NCBI GenBank assembly: GCA_027067135.1
Contig: JAMOMJ010000038.1
Location: 1 to 37,730, forward strand
Reading direction: 5' to 3'
From: Cyclobacteriaceae bacterium
GTDB taxonomy: Bacteria; Bacteroidota; Bacteroidia; Cytophagales; Cyclobacteriaceae
DNA: 37,730 nucleotides
Positions 8,181-17,365 of the stretch are shown here, piece by piece (the stretch's first letter is position 1; each line of letters begins with the position of its first letter). The position numbers and the translations under genes were made by a program. The notes beneath the pieces are model-generated. The model worked only from the letters and a program-made list of their open reading frames with translations. It made no database searches and had not been told where the DNA came from.

Positions 8181-9320
8181 CTACTTTAATAGCTCTCTTG
8201 CAATAACTATATTTTGGATTTCAGAAGTGCCCTCATAAATCTGGGTAATTTTCGCATCTCTCATAAACCTTTCTACATGGTACTCTCTTACATAACCATA
8301 ACCTCCATGAATTTGAACTGCTTCAATAGAAGCATCCATTGCGGTTTTTGAAGCAAACACTTTGGCCATTGCACTCGCTTTTGTAAAATCCTTATGTTGG
8401 TCTTTTAAATAAGCTGCTTGCAAACAAAGTAACCTAGCAGCATCAATATTTGTTGCCATTTCTGAAAGCTTAAACTGAATAGCCTGATGTTTGGATATTT
8501 CAACCCCAAAGGCTTTACGTTCTTTTGAATATTTCAAGGAAAGCTCTAATGAGCCAGCAGCAATTCCCAGCGCTTGAGAAGCGATACCAATTCTGCCTCC
8601 ACTAAGCACTTTCATAGCAAATTTAAATCCAAAACCGTCTTCGCCTATTCTATTCTCTTTAGGAACTTTAACATCTGTAAACATTAGGGAGTGAGTGTCG
8701 GAGGCTCTAATACCCATCTTTTGCTCCTTTTTTCCTACCACAAAACCTTCCATGCCTTTCTCAACAATCAAAGCGTTTATTCCCCTGTGCCCTTTTTCAG
8801 GGTGTGTTTGCGCAATAACAATATAGTATTCTGCTGAGCCACCATTCGTAATCCAGTTTTTGGTACCATTAAGTAAATAATAATCTCCTTTATCTTCAGC
8901 GGTTGTTTTTTGAGAAGTTGCATCTGATCCAGCTTCAGGCTCACTTAAACAAAAAGCGCCTATTTTTTGACCGGAAGCCAACTGAGTAAGGTATTTCTGT
9001 TTCTGATCTTCCATTCCAAACTTTTCAAGTCCCCAGCATACCAACGAATTATTTACTGACATTACAACCGAGGTTGATGCATCAACTTTAGAAATCTCTT
9101 CCATGGCCAACACATAGGAAACCGTATCCATTCCCCCTCCTCCATACTTAGGATCAACCATCATTCCTAAAAAGCCAAGTTCTCCAAGTTTTTTTACTTG
9201 TTCTGTAGGAAACTGTGCGTTCTCATCTCTTTCAATTACTCCTGGTAAAAGTTCGTTTTGAGCAAAATCTCTGGCTGCATCTCTAACCGCTAATTGCTCC
9301 TCGGTAAAATCAAAGTTCAT
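8181..9320 (-). CDS. Acyl-CoA dehydrogenase, short-chain/butyryl type
   Basis: FAD enzyme that introduces the 2,3-double bond in acyl-CoA and passes electrons to electron transfer flavoprotein. At 379 residues it is of typical length, with no N-terminal extension. The C-terminal YEGTSEIQ places the catalytic Glu at residue 363, as in short-chain and butyryl-CoA dehydrogenases. The signatures GAFCLSEPEAGSD and QIHGGYGYVREY are also present. It lies 33 bases after the zinc-protease gene on the same strand with no obvious promoter between, so it may be the last gene of the panC-led unit. Chain-length preference cannot be read from the sequence. Confidence 0.95.
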   Translation of the reverse strand: MNFDFTEEQLAVRDAARDFAQNELLPGVIERDENAQFPTEQVKKLGELGFLGMMVDPKYGGGGMDTVSYVLAMEEISKVDASTSVVMSVNNSLVCWGLEKFGMEDQKQKYLTQLASGQKIGAFCLSEPEAGSDATSQKTTAEDKGDYYLLNGTKNWITNGGSAEYYIVIAQTHPEKGHRGINALIVEKGMEGFVVGKKEQKMGIRASDTHSLMFTDVKVPKENRIGEDGFGFKFAMKVLSGGRIGIASQALGIAAGSLELSLKYSKERKAFGVEISKHQAIQFKLSEMATNIDAARLLCLQAAYLKDQHKDFTKASAMAKVFASKTAMDASIEAVQIHGGYGYVREYHVERFMRDAKITQIYEGTSEIQNIVIARELLK

Positions 9321-9353
9321 AATACTTTTAATTAATTATTTGTAAGGGGATGC

Positions 9354-10046
9354 CTAATCCCTTCCTCCAAGAAAAATCATTACATAATATAACAATGTTG
9401 TTAACGCTCCCAAAGCAGCAACGACATAAGTCATAGCAGCCCATTTAAGTGCATCTTTCGACATTTCATACTCTTGGGAAGTAACAACATTATTTGTTTC
9501 TATCCATTGTAATGCACGTTTACTAGCATCAAACTCTACAGGTAAAGTTACAAAAGCAAATAATGTAAAAACTAAATTAACCCCAATAACAACCAATAGT
9601 ACGAGTTGCATTGGAAATACGCTTGTTAAAAACATACCTCCAAATAGCATTGCAAAAAATATGATGTTCATTATTTTACCGCTTGCATTTTGCAGAGGTA
9701 CTAAGGTTGTTCTTAATGTTAGCATATTATAGGCTGTTGCATGCTGCACAGCATGCCCACATTCGTGAGCGGCAATGGCTGCCGAAGCTGCAGATCGGCC
9801 CATATATACGGCTTCACTCAAATTTACAGTTTTATTGGCAGGGTTGTAATGGTCTGTTAAGCTACCTCCAATATGAACTACACTTACATCATAAATACCA
9901 TTATCTCTAAGCATTTTTTCTGCCACTTCTTTTCCAGACATCCCAGATGCTAATGGTATTTGAGAATATTTTTTAAATTTTCTTTTTAACGTATTACTAA
10001 CAGCAAAACTGATAATAGCAAAAACGATGAATATAATAATTAACAT
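9354..10046 (-). CDS. Membrane zinc metallopeptidase (YugP-like)
   Basis: 230 residues with a membrane segment at the N-terminus (1-18) and three more in the second half (about 128-165 and 208-226). The zinc site HECGH lies at residues 94-98, inside AAIAAHECGHAVQHA, as expected for the YugP / Zn_peptidase_2 family (PF04298). In-vivo substrates of the family are not settled. The gene sits 16 bases after the flippase-like membrane protein and 33 bases before the acyl-CoA dehydrogenase, in one direction. Confidence 0.92.
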   Translation of the reverse strand: MLIIIFIVFAIISFAVSNTLKRKFKKYSQIPLASGMSGKEVAEKMLRDNGIYDVSVVHIGGSLTDHYNPANKTVNLSEAVYMGRSAASAAIAAHECGHAVQHATAYNMLTLRTTLVPLQNASGKIMNIIFFAMLFGGMFLTSVFPMQLVLLVVIGVNLVFTLFAFVTLPVEFDASKRALQWIETNNVVTSQEYEMSKDALKWAAMTYVVAALGALTTLLYYVMIFLGGRD

Positions 10047-10062
10047 AATAATTTATTTAAAG

Positions 10063-11070
10063 TTAAACATCAATTTTATTCTTTTTTACCCTCAAACTAA
10101 TAATAAAGCTTAACCCACCAAATAACAAAATTGACAATGTTTGAGAGGAGTGAATTAAAGTTGCGAAAAAATATCCATCCTTCTCAACTACTCCATACAA
10201 CCCTAACACAGAACCAACCAAAATATGGTAGGTTCCAAACCCTCCTTGTACTGGTGCAGACATACCCAAACCACCCATAATTAAGATTGACAATCCTGCC
10301 AATAAGCTAAGGTGGGAAGTTGTGGGTAGTGCAAAAACCACTACATAGGCCATAGCAAAGTAAAACACCCAAATCAATACTGTTGAGCTCCAAAACCCTA
10401 CTTTGTTTTCGAGTTTTAGAACGCTGCTAAACCCATCATATAGTTCAATTGTAAAAGATCGTAGTTTAAAATAGATGGGCAACCGCATAATTTTTGCCCG
10501 CATCCACCATAAAACTAAAGCAACAAATACAATTACCACACCAAGTACAATCATTAATTGAATAACCGAAGAATTTATGTCAACACCTGCAGTTTTTGAG
10601 TTAAAGAAATCCAGCATAAACCCACTCAGCCTATCAAACTGCAAGGTTAGGCCAAGCAATATAATAATAATTAGCCCAAGTAAATCCACTATTCGCTCTG
10701 CAACAACACTACCCAATGATACTGACATGTTGACACCATCATTCTTTTTCATAATGCCACACCTTGTAATTTCTCCAGCCCTTGGAGCTAACAGGTTAAC
10801 AAAATACCCAATCATAACAGCCAAAAAGGTTCTAAATGTAGTTAAGTGCTTATATCCAAGAGGCTTCAACAGCAAATTCCATCTATAGGCTCTAATAACA
10901 TGGCTAATAATTGAAAGAAAGACTGAGAGAAAAACCCAGGAATAATCTACTTGCTTAAACCTTTCTAACAAATCGCTTAAATCCCAATCTTTAAATACAT
11001 AATAAAGAAGGCTACCAGCTATTAGCAGCCCAACAGAGTATTTTAAAAATGTAATTAGCTTATTTTTCAA
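10063..11070 (-). CDS. Lysylphosphatidylglycerol-synthase-like transmembrane protein (YbhN/UPF0104)
   Basis: 335 residues with about seven to eight membrane segments spread over the whole length, and the family motifs VSLGSVVAERIVDLLGL (near 120) and GGFGTYHILVG (near 275). This is the membrane half of MprF-type proteins without the synthase domain; family members are proposed to move lipids or lipid precursors across the membrane. The gene begins two bases after panD ends and is clearly part of the same transcription unit. The substrate is unknown. Confidence 0.85.
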   Translation of the reverse strand: MKNKLITFLKYSVGLLIAGSLLYYVFKDWDLSDLLERFKQVDYSWVFLSVFLSIISHVIRAYRWNLLLKPLGYKHLTTFRTFLAVMIGYFVNLLAPRAGEITRCGIMKKNDGVNMSVSLGSVVAERIVDLLGLIIIILLGLTLQFDRLSGFMLDFFNSKTAGVDINSSVIQLMIVLGVVIVFVALVLWWMRAKIMRLPIYFKLRSFTIELYDGFSSVLKLENKVGFWSSTVLIWVFYFAMAYVVVFALPTTSHLSLLAGLSILIMGGLGMSAPVQGGFGTYHILVGSVLGLYGVVEKDGYFFATLIHSSQTLSILLFGGLSFIISLRVKKNKIDV

Positions 11071-11072
11071 AC

Positions 11073-11423
11073 CTATGAAACAAGTTTGTTATTATCATCA
11101 GGGAAAATTATTGTAGGCACATGTGTCCTACCTTCCTCTTTGTTTATCAATCCATAAGTAATTAATATAACCACATCCCCTACTTGGGCAAGCCGTGCAG
11201 CAGGGCCGTTTAAGCAAACTTCACCCGTACCTCTGGCTCCAGTAATAACATAAGTTTCTAAACGCTCTCCATTATTTATGTTTACTACTTGTACTTTCTC
11301 GTTCTCAACAATGTCCGCAGCATCCATCAAATCTTCATCCACAGTAATACTACCTACATAATGTAGCTCAGCTTGAGTGATTTTTACTCGGTGGATTTTG
11401 GATTTCATTACCTGTATTTGCAT
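11073..11423 (-). CDS. panD: Aspartate 1-decarboxylase proenzyme
   Basis: Makes beta-alanine for pantothenate; the chain cuts itself between Gly24 and Ser25 (YVGSIT), and Ser25 becomes the pyruvoyl cofactor. With the chosen start, this site and the preceding [14 protein letters not shown] align exactly with the family, which supports the start. The 116-residue length is normal. Later family motifs [10 protein letters not shown] and [12 protein letters not shown] are present. It overlaps the end of panC by 16 bases, so the two steps that meet in pantothenate are translationally linked. Confidence 0.97.
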   Translation of the reverse strand: MQIQVMKSKIHRVKITQAELHYVGSITVDEDLMDAADIVENEKVQVVNINNGERLETYVITGARGTGEVCLNGPAARLAQVGDVVILITYGLINKEEGRTHVPTIIFPDDNNKLVS

Positions 11424-12277
11424 TCCTTATATTCAAAAATTATGTTATCAATTAACCTTACACCTGCAACAAATGCAGCAACACACAAAGCTAGCCTATC
11501 TCCTTCACTTACTTTAGTTTTAGAAAGAAGAGTTTCTTCATCAACAATTTCAAAGTACTCTAGTTCAATACCATTCTCCTCTCTAAACACTCTCTCTACA
11601 TTATCCAGAACCATTTCTTGAGTGTATCCTTCTATTAATTGTGCCTTTGCTAGATGCAAAGCAGAATATATCGTAGTTGCGATTTTGAGTTCAGCATCAT
11701 TTAGCCTCCTATTTCTAGATGACATAGCCAACCCACTCGTTTCTCGAATAATAGGCACCAAGTGGAGCTTGATAGGTAAGTCAAAGTCAGCTATTAAAGT
11801 TGAAACAATTCTAAATTGTTGCAAGTCCTTTTGTCCAAAAAATGCACCCGTTGGTTCAACCAATCCAAATAGTTTCATTACAATAAGTCCCACTCCATTA
11901 AAATGACCGGGGCGATGTTTACCTTCCAATATTTCCTCTAAGTAACCAAAGTTTAGTCCTATGGTTACTTCTTTCTGGTAAATTTCTTTTACCTCCGGAA
12001 TAAAAATCACATCACAACCAGTTGCGCTTAGTTTCTCAATATCAGCCTCTTCTGTTTTAGGATACTTTTTAAGATCCGCCTTATTATTAAATTGAGTAGG
12101 ATTTACAAAAATGGTAGCAATTGTTACATCGTAATGTTGGTTTGCCGTTTCAACTAACTGCAAATGACCTTGATGCAAAGCACCCATGGTTGGAACTAAC
12201 CCTATACTAGCACGCTTGCTTTTTATATTTTTTATTACGGCTTTAAGGTCATATTTAGACCTAATTACTTGAGGCAT
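11408..12277 (-). CDS. panC: Pantothenate synthetase (start moved to 12277)
   Basis: Joins pantoate and beta-alanine using ATP. Motifs: [12 protein letters not shown] (HIGH-like nucleotide site), [16 protein letters not shown] and MSSRNRRL (KMSKS-like). The frame stays open to an ATG at 12325 (305 residues). The second ATG at 12277 (289 residues) fits the family better, and an exact -7 element TATTTTTG at 12311-12304 lies inside the longer version, so transcripts should begin after that first ATG. It is the head of a likely unit panC-panD-membrane protein-protease-acyl-CoA dehydrogenase. It diverges from the glycogen-synthase-like gene. Confidence 0.95.
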   Translation of the reverse strand: MPQVIRSKYDLKAVIKNIKSKRASIGLVPTMGALHQGHLQLVETANQHYDVTIATIFVNPTQFNNKADLKKYPKTEEADIEKLSATGCDVIFIPEVKEIYQKEVTIGLNFGYLEEILEGKHRPGHFNGVGLIVMKLFGLVEPTGAFFGQKDLQQFRIVSTLIADFDLPIKLHLVPIIRETSGLAMSSRNRRLNDAELKIATTIYSALHLAKAQLIEGYTQEMVLDNVERVFREENGIELEYFEIVDEETLLSKTKVSEGDRLALCVAAFVAGVRLIDNIIFEYKECKYR

Positions 12278-12303
12278 ACCGCTTGTTTTACAATATTGGG
12301 TGG

Positions 12304-12311
12304 CAAAAATA
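12304..12311 (-). promoter_or_regulatory. -7 promoter element for panC
   Basis: TATTTTTG on the minus strand matches TAnnTTTG exactly and lies 26 bases before the ATG at 12277. It supports the shorter PanC start. No TTG at the ideal distance. Confidence 0.55.
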
Positions 12312-12332
12312 CGTTTTTCATTCAAATTAATA

Positions 12333-12363
12333 TTGATAACAGCTTAAAAAAGGCGTATCTTTG
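12333..12363 (+). promoter_or_regulatory. Bacteroidota promoter for the glycogen-synthase-like operon
   Basis: TTG at 12333-12335, 20 bases of spacer, then TATCTTTG at 12356-12363: a full TTG-N20-TAnnTTTG promoter, 37 bases before the start codon at 12401. Confidence 0.75.
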
Positions 12364-12400
12364 TGCACCCATTTTATGGTCATATTAAAAATCAACATTT

Positions 12401-13213
12401 ATGTCGAAACTTCGAATACTCTATGTGGCAAGTGAGATTGATCCGTTTTTGCAAACCTCAGAGGTAGCAGACTTTGTAAGAAAGTTACCCCAGGCAATGC
12501 AAGAAAAAGGGATGGAAATACGAATTTTAGTGCCAAGATTCGGACTTATTAATGAAAGAAAAAATAGATTACATGAGGTTGTAAGACTTTCAGGAATCAA
12601 TATATCTGTAGGAGAAGAAGAAAAGCCATTGGTTATTAAGGTTGCTTCTATTCCTACGGCAAAACTTCAAGTATATTTTATCGATAACGAAGACTATTTT
12701 AAAAGAAAGTTCGTTTTTAACGATAAGGAAGATAAATTTTATGAAGACAATGACGAACGAGTTGTTTTCTTTTGTAAAGGTGCTTTAGAAACGGTTAAAA
12801 AACTTGGCTGGGCTCCAGACATTGTTCATTGTAACGATTGGATGACGAGCTTGATTCCATTATATATAAAAACTACTTACAAGAACGACCCTATTTTCCA
12901 AAACTCAAAAACTGTATTTACAGTTTATGATAATAAATTTAATCATAAATTTAATGGCGATTTGTTTAGCAAGGTTAAGATGATAGATGTTGAAGATGAA
13001 AATCTTAAAAATCTTAAATCGGCTGATTACTCTGGTTTTATGAAACTTGGCATGGAATATTCTGATGCTGTGATAAAATCAAGTGATGACCTTAATAAGG
13101 AGCTTTTACAATTGTTTGATGATTGTGAAGAGAAGAAGAAGATTAATACCATTGAAAAAGACGAAAATTTCACCGAATTATACTTCGAATTATATAATGA
13201 ACTTATTGGTTAA
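12401..13213 (+). CDS. Glycogen/starch-synthase-like protein, N-terminal domain only
   Basis: 270 residues matching only the N-terminal Rossmann half of GT5 glycogen synthases (full length about 480). LRILYVASEIDPF, ILVPRFG and VHCNDWMTSLIPLYIK align with family landmarks. The ADP-glucose-binding KTGG motif is QTSE here (residues 19-22), the usual HN(L/I) segment after the TVY strand reads VYDNKFNHKF, and the C-terminal glycosyltransferase half is absent. It should therefore not act as a synthase by itself; a binding or regulatory role is possible but unproven. It heads a unit with the DUF4270 gene (17-base overlap), glmS and an exported protein, behind a good promoter. Confidence 0.82.
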   Translation: MSKLRILYVASEIDPFLQTSEVADFVRKLPQAMQEKGMEIRILVPRFGLINERKNRLHEVVRLSGINISVGEEEKPLVIKVASIPTAKLQVYFIDNEDYFKRKFVFNDKEDKFYEDNDERVVFFCKGALETVKKLGWAPDIVHCNDWMTSLIPLYIKTTYKNDPIFQNSKTVFTVYDNKFNHKFNGDLFSKVKMIDVEDENLKNLKSADYSGFMKLGMEYSDAVIKSSDDLNKELLQLFDDCEEKKKINTIEKDENFTELYFELYNELIG

Positions 13214-14621
13214 GAAATTTAAGGTTGTAGCAGTAGTTCTGCTCACTCCTTTATTTTTTGTTTCGTGTGAAGACCCGGGTAAAATTGGATTAGATGTTGA
13301 TCCCAAAAACAGTGTAATTTCTACCAAATACAAGGAGTTTGTGTTACCCAGTATGCAAGTTCAGTTTAATCCCAGGTCAACAACAAACTCTATTTCATTG
13401 CAAGCAGGAATTTACACAGATTCGGATTTTGGAACAATTTCATCTAAATCATATACGTGGCTCGGAATTCAACCCTCAATACCGATATTAAGCTCTAGTG
13501 CTACCTATACTGGTACTTCACTATCAATCCAATTTGTTTCAATTTATGGCTCGGAAGGAGAGAATGATGAAATTCAGTCGTTTGATATTTACCAGCTTTC
13601 AGAGCCTCTTGAAGAGGGTGTAGATTACACAAGAGTGGATGAATTACAAGTTGGCTCTTTACTCGGAACTGCAGATATATTTATCCAAGAAAATGACACC
13701 CTTGCAACCGATTCATTATTCCAATTCGATATAAGTGATGATTTCGGAAAATTAATTTTCAACAAAATGGTTGCTAATGATCCTATTTTTGAAAATGAAT
13801 CTACCTTTAACGCCTTTATTAATGGAATCGCAATAGTACCAAGTTCTAATAATAATAAAATCCTTCACTTCAACACTTCAACATTCAGGATTAAAGTTAA
13901 TTATACCGAAGTAAATTCAGCAGGAGAGCTCGTAGATCGCTCCTATTCTCTCGACATAGGCAGTACAAATTTTTATCATATAGATTCGGATTTAGCCGGA
14001 ACTCCCCTTAACGGAATGATACCTAATAATCAAGATTTTGAACCAAGTAATGATTACAGGTATTTACAAGCAGGTACTCTGATAGGTCTAAAAGTAAACC
14101 TAAATACAGTTTACGATTACCTAAATAATGAGATGGCCTCTGATACTGTAAGCAATATAATTATACAAAAAGCAAGATTTGCTTTAGGCGACATTTCAAT
14201 TAACAAGTCTGGGGCAGATTACCCGTTTAGTTTACTCGGCTACTTTACTGACTCCGAAAATACTTGGCCTACGCTTGCATTACCACATGAAGATAGCCTT
14301 TTAAATGTTTTACAAGGAGAAATTATTGGAGGTAATACACCAACCTTCCCTGGTTATTATGGCGTACCGCAAGAGATTCTCTTTGGAACAATCGATTCAT
14401 TGGGCTATGATGCAACAATGTCAAATTTTTTCCAAAATATTATAGATGGTGGGTACAACACAAGTGAAACACCGTTGGAGCAGGGAGGTGAAATGATATT
14501 GTTTGTTCCTTCTAGTGTAAAAACCCCACAATCTGCCCCAAGCCATTCACAAACAAACTTTTTAAAAGTACATAAAGATAGTATTCGGGTAAAAATTGAT
14601 TACTCTACTACAAACTTCTAA
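13197..14621 (+). CDS. DUF4270 family lipoprotein
   Basis: 474 residues from the ATG at 13197. The frame is open further upstream (13083), but that part is antisense-free overlap with the previous gene and lacks signal character. From 13197 the protein starts with a clear signal peptide and lipobox FFVSC (Cys24), followed by EDPGKIGLDVDP, the usual opening of DUF4270 proteins. The remainder is beta-rich with Thr/Ser/Asn-rich stretches, as in surface-exposed Bacteroidota lipoproteins. The function is unknown. In this phylum the gene is often found between a glycogen-synthase-like gene and glmS, as here (17-base overlap upstream, 12-base gap downstream). Confidence 0.88.
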   Translation: MNLLVKKFKVVAVVLLTPLFFVSCEDPGKIGLDVDPKNSVISTKYKEFVLPSMQVQFNPRSTTNSISLQAGIYTDSDFGTISSKSYTWLGIQPSIPILSSSATYTGTSLSIQFVSIYGSEGENDEIQSFDIYQLSEPLEEGVDYTRVDELQVGSLLGTADIFIQENDTLATDSLFQFDISDDFGKLIFNKMVANDPIFENESTFNAFINGIAIVPSSNNNKILHFNTSTFRIKVNYTEVNSAGELVDRSYSLDIGSTNFYHIDSDLAGTPLNGMIPNNQDFEPSNDYRYLQAGTLIGLKVNLNTVYDYLNNEMASDTVSNIIIQKARFALGDISINKSGADYPFSLLGYFTDSENTWPTLALPHEDSLLNVLQGEIIGGNTPTFPGYYGVPQEILFGTIDSLGYDATMSNFFQNIIDGGYNTSETPLEQGGEMILFVPSSVKTPQSAPSHSQTNFLKVHKDSIRVKIDYSTTNF

Positions 14622-14633
14622 CCAACCAAACTA

Positions 14634-16469
14634 ATGTGTGGAATCGTAGCCTATATAGGCAAACAACAAGCGGCCCCTATTATCATAAAAGGTCTTAAAA
14701 GACTAGAATATAGAGGTTATGACAGCGCTGGGATAAGCGTTTTAAATGGAAACTTAAACGTCTATAAAAAGATGGGAAAAGTATCTGAACTTGAATCTCT
14801 TGTTAAAGACCAGTCATTAAAAAGTTGTATAGGAATAGGGCATACTCGATGGGCAACTCATGGGGAGCCAAATGACGAAAATGCTCATCCACATAAATCT
14901 AATTCAGGAAACCTCTCTATTATTCATAATGGAATTATAGAAAATTATGCTACCATAAAACAAGAACTGGTAAATAAAGGCTATAGTTTTAAAAGTGAAA
15001 CTGATACAGAAGTACTTGTTAATTTTATTGAAAACATTCAAAAAGAAAGGGACTGTTCTCTTGCTCGAGCTGTACGTATTGCACTAAACTCAGTGGTTGG
15101 CGCCTATGCTATTGTAGTTATGTCTAAAGACAACGATAATCAATTAATTGCAGCTCGTAAAGGGAGTCCCTTAGTTGTTGGTGTTGGCAAGGGCGAGTTT
15201 TTCTTCGCTTCTGATGCTACACCCATTATAGAATATACAAATGAAGTTGTGTATCTTAATGATTATGAAATTGCTATTGTTGAGAATGGTAAGCTCTCGA
15301 TTACAGATCTAAAAGACGTTGAAAAAACACCTTACATACAAACGATAGAGTTAGAGCTTGAGGCTATTGAAAAAGGGGGTTACGATCATTTTATGATCAA
15401 AGAGATTTATGAGCAGCCTAAATCCATTAAAGATTGTATGCGTGGCCGGCTAAATGCCGATGAAAACAGATTAGTTATTGGGGGAATAAGGGAATACGCC
15501 AACAAACTCACAAATTCTGATCGAATCATCATTAATGCTTGTGGTACGTCTTGGCACGCAGGTTTAGTGTCAGAATATTTCATTGAAGAGTTTTGCAGAA
15601 TACCTGTTGAAGTTGAATATGCTTCAGAATTTAGATATAGAAATCCAATTATTAATGAAGGAGATATTGTCTTTGCCATTTCACAATCTGGTGAAACAGC
15701 CGATACGTTAGCAGCCATTGATCTTGCGAAGTCGAAAGGAGCTATTATTTTCGGACTTTGTAACGTTGTGGGTTCCTCTATTTCTAGAGCTTCGCACGAA
15801 GGTGCTTATACACATGCTGGACCAGAAATTGGTGTTGCAAGTACAAAGGCTTTCACAGCACAGCTCACAGTTATGTTTATGATTGCCTTAAAAATGGCCT
15901 ATAAAAAAGGAACCATTGGTGATAGTGTGTTCAGAAATATGCTTTATGAGCTAGAAAATATTCCTCAAAAAGTTGAAAAAGCTTTACAACTTAATAATCA
16001 AATTGAAAAAATTGCTGCAAAGTTTAAGGATGCTACAAACTTTTTATATTTAGGAAGAGGATACAATTTTCCTGTTGCGCTTGAAGGAGCCTTAAAGCTT
16101 AAAGAAATTTCGTACATACATGCTGAAGGCTACCCAGCTGCAGAAATGAAGCATGGCCCAATCGCTCTAATTGATGAAGACATGCCTGTTGTTTTTATTG
16201 CTACTAAAGACAGTGGCTACGAGAAAATTGTGAGCAATATTCAAGAAGTTAAAGCTCGTAAGGGCCAGGTAATTGCAATAGTTACAGAAGGCGACACACA
16301 AATTAAAGACATTGCAGACTATACCATAGAAGTTCCAGATACTTTAGAGCCTCTTATGCCATTAATTTCTGTGATACCACTTCAATTATTGGCCTACCAT
16401 ATTGCTATTATGAGGGGTTGTAATGTTGACCAGCCGAGAAACCTGGCTAAATCTGTAACCGTAGAATAA
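14634..16469 (+). CDS. glmS: Glutamine-fructose-6-phosphate aminotransferase (isomerizing)
   Basis: Makes glucosamine-6-phosphate from fructose-6-phosphate and glutamine, the entry step for UDP-GlcNAc, peptidoglycan and lipid A. The start MCGIVAYIG gives the N-terminal nucleophile Cys2 after Met removal. The glutaminase domain covers about 1-220 (HTRWATHG and HNGIIENY visible). Two SIS sugar-isomerase domains follow (about 285-420 and 455-590; SQSGETADT and HAEGYPAAEMKHGPIALI), and the end PRNLAKSVTVE is the family C-terminus. At 611 residues it is full length. It sits 12 bases after the DUF4270 gene with no own promoter seen and no glmS-ribozyme-like leader. Confidence 0.98.
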   Translation: MCGIVAYIGKQQAAPIIIKGLKRLEYRGYDSAGISVLNGNLNVYKKMGKVSELESLVKDQSLKSCIGIGHTRWATHGEPNDENAHPHKSNSGNLSIIHNGIIENYATIKQELVNKGYSFKSETDTEVLVNFIENIQKERDCSLARAVRIALNSVVGAYAIVVMSKDNDNQLIAARKGSPLVVGVGKGEFFFASDATPIIEYTNEVVYLNDYEIAIVENGKLSITDLKDVEKTPYIQTIELELEAIEKGGYDHFMIKEIYEQPKSIKDCMRGRLNADENRLVIGGIREYANKLTNSDRIIINACGTSWHAGLVSEYFIEEFCRIPVEVEYASEFRYRNPIINEGDIVFAISQSGETADTLAAIDLAKSKGAIIFGLCNVVGSSISRASHEGAYTHAGPEIGVASTKAFTAQLTVMFMIALKMAYKKGTIGDSVFRNMLYELENIPQKVEKALQLNNQIEKIAAKFKDATNFLYLGRGYNFPVALEGALKLKEISYIHAEGYPAAEMKHGPIALIDEDMPVVFIATKDSGYEKIVSNIQEVKARKGQVIAIVTEGDTQIKDIADYTIEVPDTLEPLMPLISVIPLQLLAYHIAIMRGCNVDQPRNLAKSVTVE

Positions 16470-16486
16470 AATTTATTATCTCATTT

Positions 16487-17365
16487 ATGAAACAAGAGTT
16501 AGGCTTGAGCAATTTTATTCCGGCTTTTTCGTTACTCGAGTTGATGCGATTTTTTATTTTGGCTTTATTTTTTTTACCAACCATTACTTTTTCTCAAGTG
16601 GAAGAAGGAGGTGAAGACGATATGTTCACCATTTCTACTCCTATTACTATTGACCTAGGTAAGGAAGAAGAGGTTTATGAGAAGAAAAAAAAGAAGAGAA
16701 AAAAGAATGTTTATTACGGGCTAAAAACAAGGAAAAGCTTTGCAAGAAAAGGTGTTGGAAGCAAGGCTACTTTGGAGCTCTTCAACACCCTAAAGACACC
16801 ACAAACACCTGACCCCTACGTTAGAGATATTTATTATTACGACACCGAACGTAAACAAATACGCAAAACCAGAAAATACGACCCTCGGAAAGGCCCTTTA
16901 TTACACGGGCCATATTCAAAAAAAATAGGCGATATTACTTTAGAAGAAGGCATTTTTTATATCGGCACCAAGCACGGCAGGTGGATTAGAAAAGACAAAA
17001 AGGATATTCTTATTGATAAAGAGAAGTATTACAAAGGCTGGCCTAAAGAGTCGAGAGTAAGTTTTTATGACCCAGAAAGAACTAAGATTAAAGAAATTAT
17101 TCCTATTGAATATGGCGTAAAAGAAGGCAATTACTTCTACTTTTCATCTACGGGCGTTATTGCTATTACTGGGGAATTTAGGTATAATAAAAAAGTAGGG
17201 AAATGGTCTTCTTTTTACACGAATAGAAGAGGAAGAAAAATTCGAGAAATTCAATATAGAAAAGACCCTTTTGATGATAAATTTAAGCCCTATATTTTAA
17301 GAGAGTGGAATACCCGGGGAAAGCAGATTTACGACTACGTAAAAGACAAAAAGCGTCCTCAGTAG
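16487..17365 (+). CDS. Exported protein with MORN-like repeats
   Basis: 292 residues from 16487. An internal ATG at 16544 would start a cleaner signal peptide (MRFFILALFFLPTITFSQ), so the true start may be there (273 residues). After a Lys-rich stretch (about 65-72) come repeats of the form HGPY...GIFYIGTKHGRWIRK (about 143-170) and GEFRYNKKVGKWSSFYT (about 228-246), which resemble the MORN-repeat variant of Bacteroidota. The mature protein is very basic and rich in Tyr and Arg. It is probably periplasmic or outer-membrane associated. It is the last gene of the unit with glmS (17-base gap) and overlaps the convergent yraN gene by 7 bases. Confidence 0.72.
   Translation: MKQELGLSNFIPAFSLLELMRFFILALFFLPTITFSQVEEGGEDDMFTISTPITIDLGKEEEVYEKKKKKRKKNVYYGLKTRKSFARKGVGSKATLELFNTLKTPQTPDPYVRDIYYYDTERKQIRKTRKYDPRKGPLLHGPYSKKIGDITLEEGIFYIGTKHGRWIRKDKKDILIDKEKYYKGWPKESRVSFYDPERTKIKEIIPIEYGVKEGNYFYFSSTGVIAITGEFRYNKKVGKWSSFYTNRRGRKIREIQYRKDPFDDKFKPYILREWNTRGKQIYDYVKDKKRPQ

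Noticed and set aside
14622-14633. glmS-type ribozyme or leader switch before glmS
   Set aside because: Only 12 bases separate the DUF4270 stop from the glmS start, so there is no room for one.
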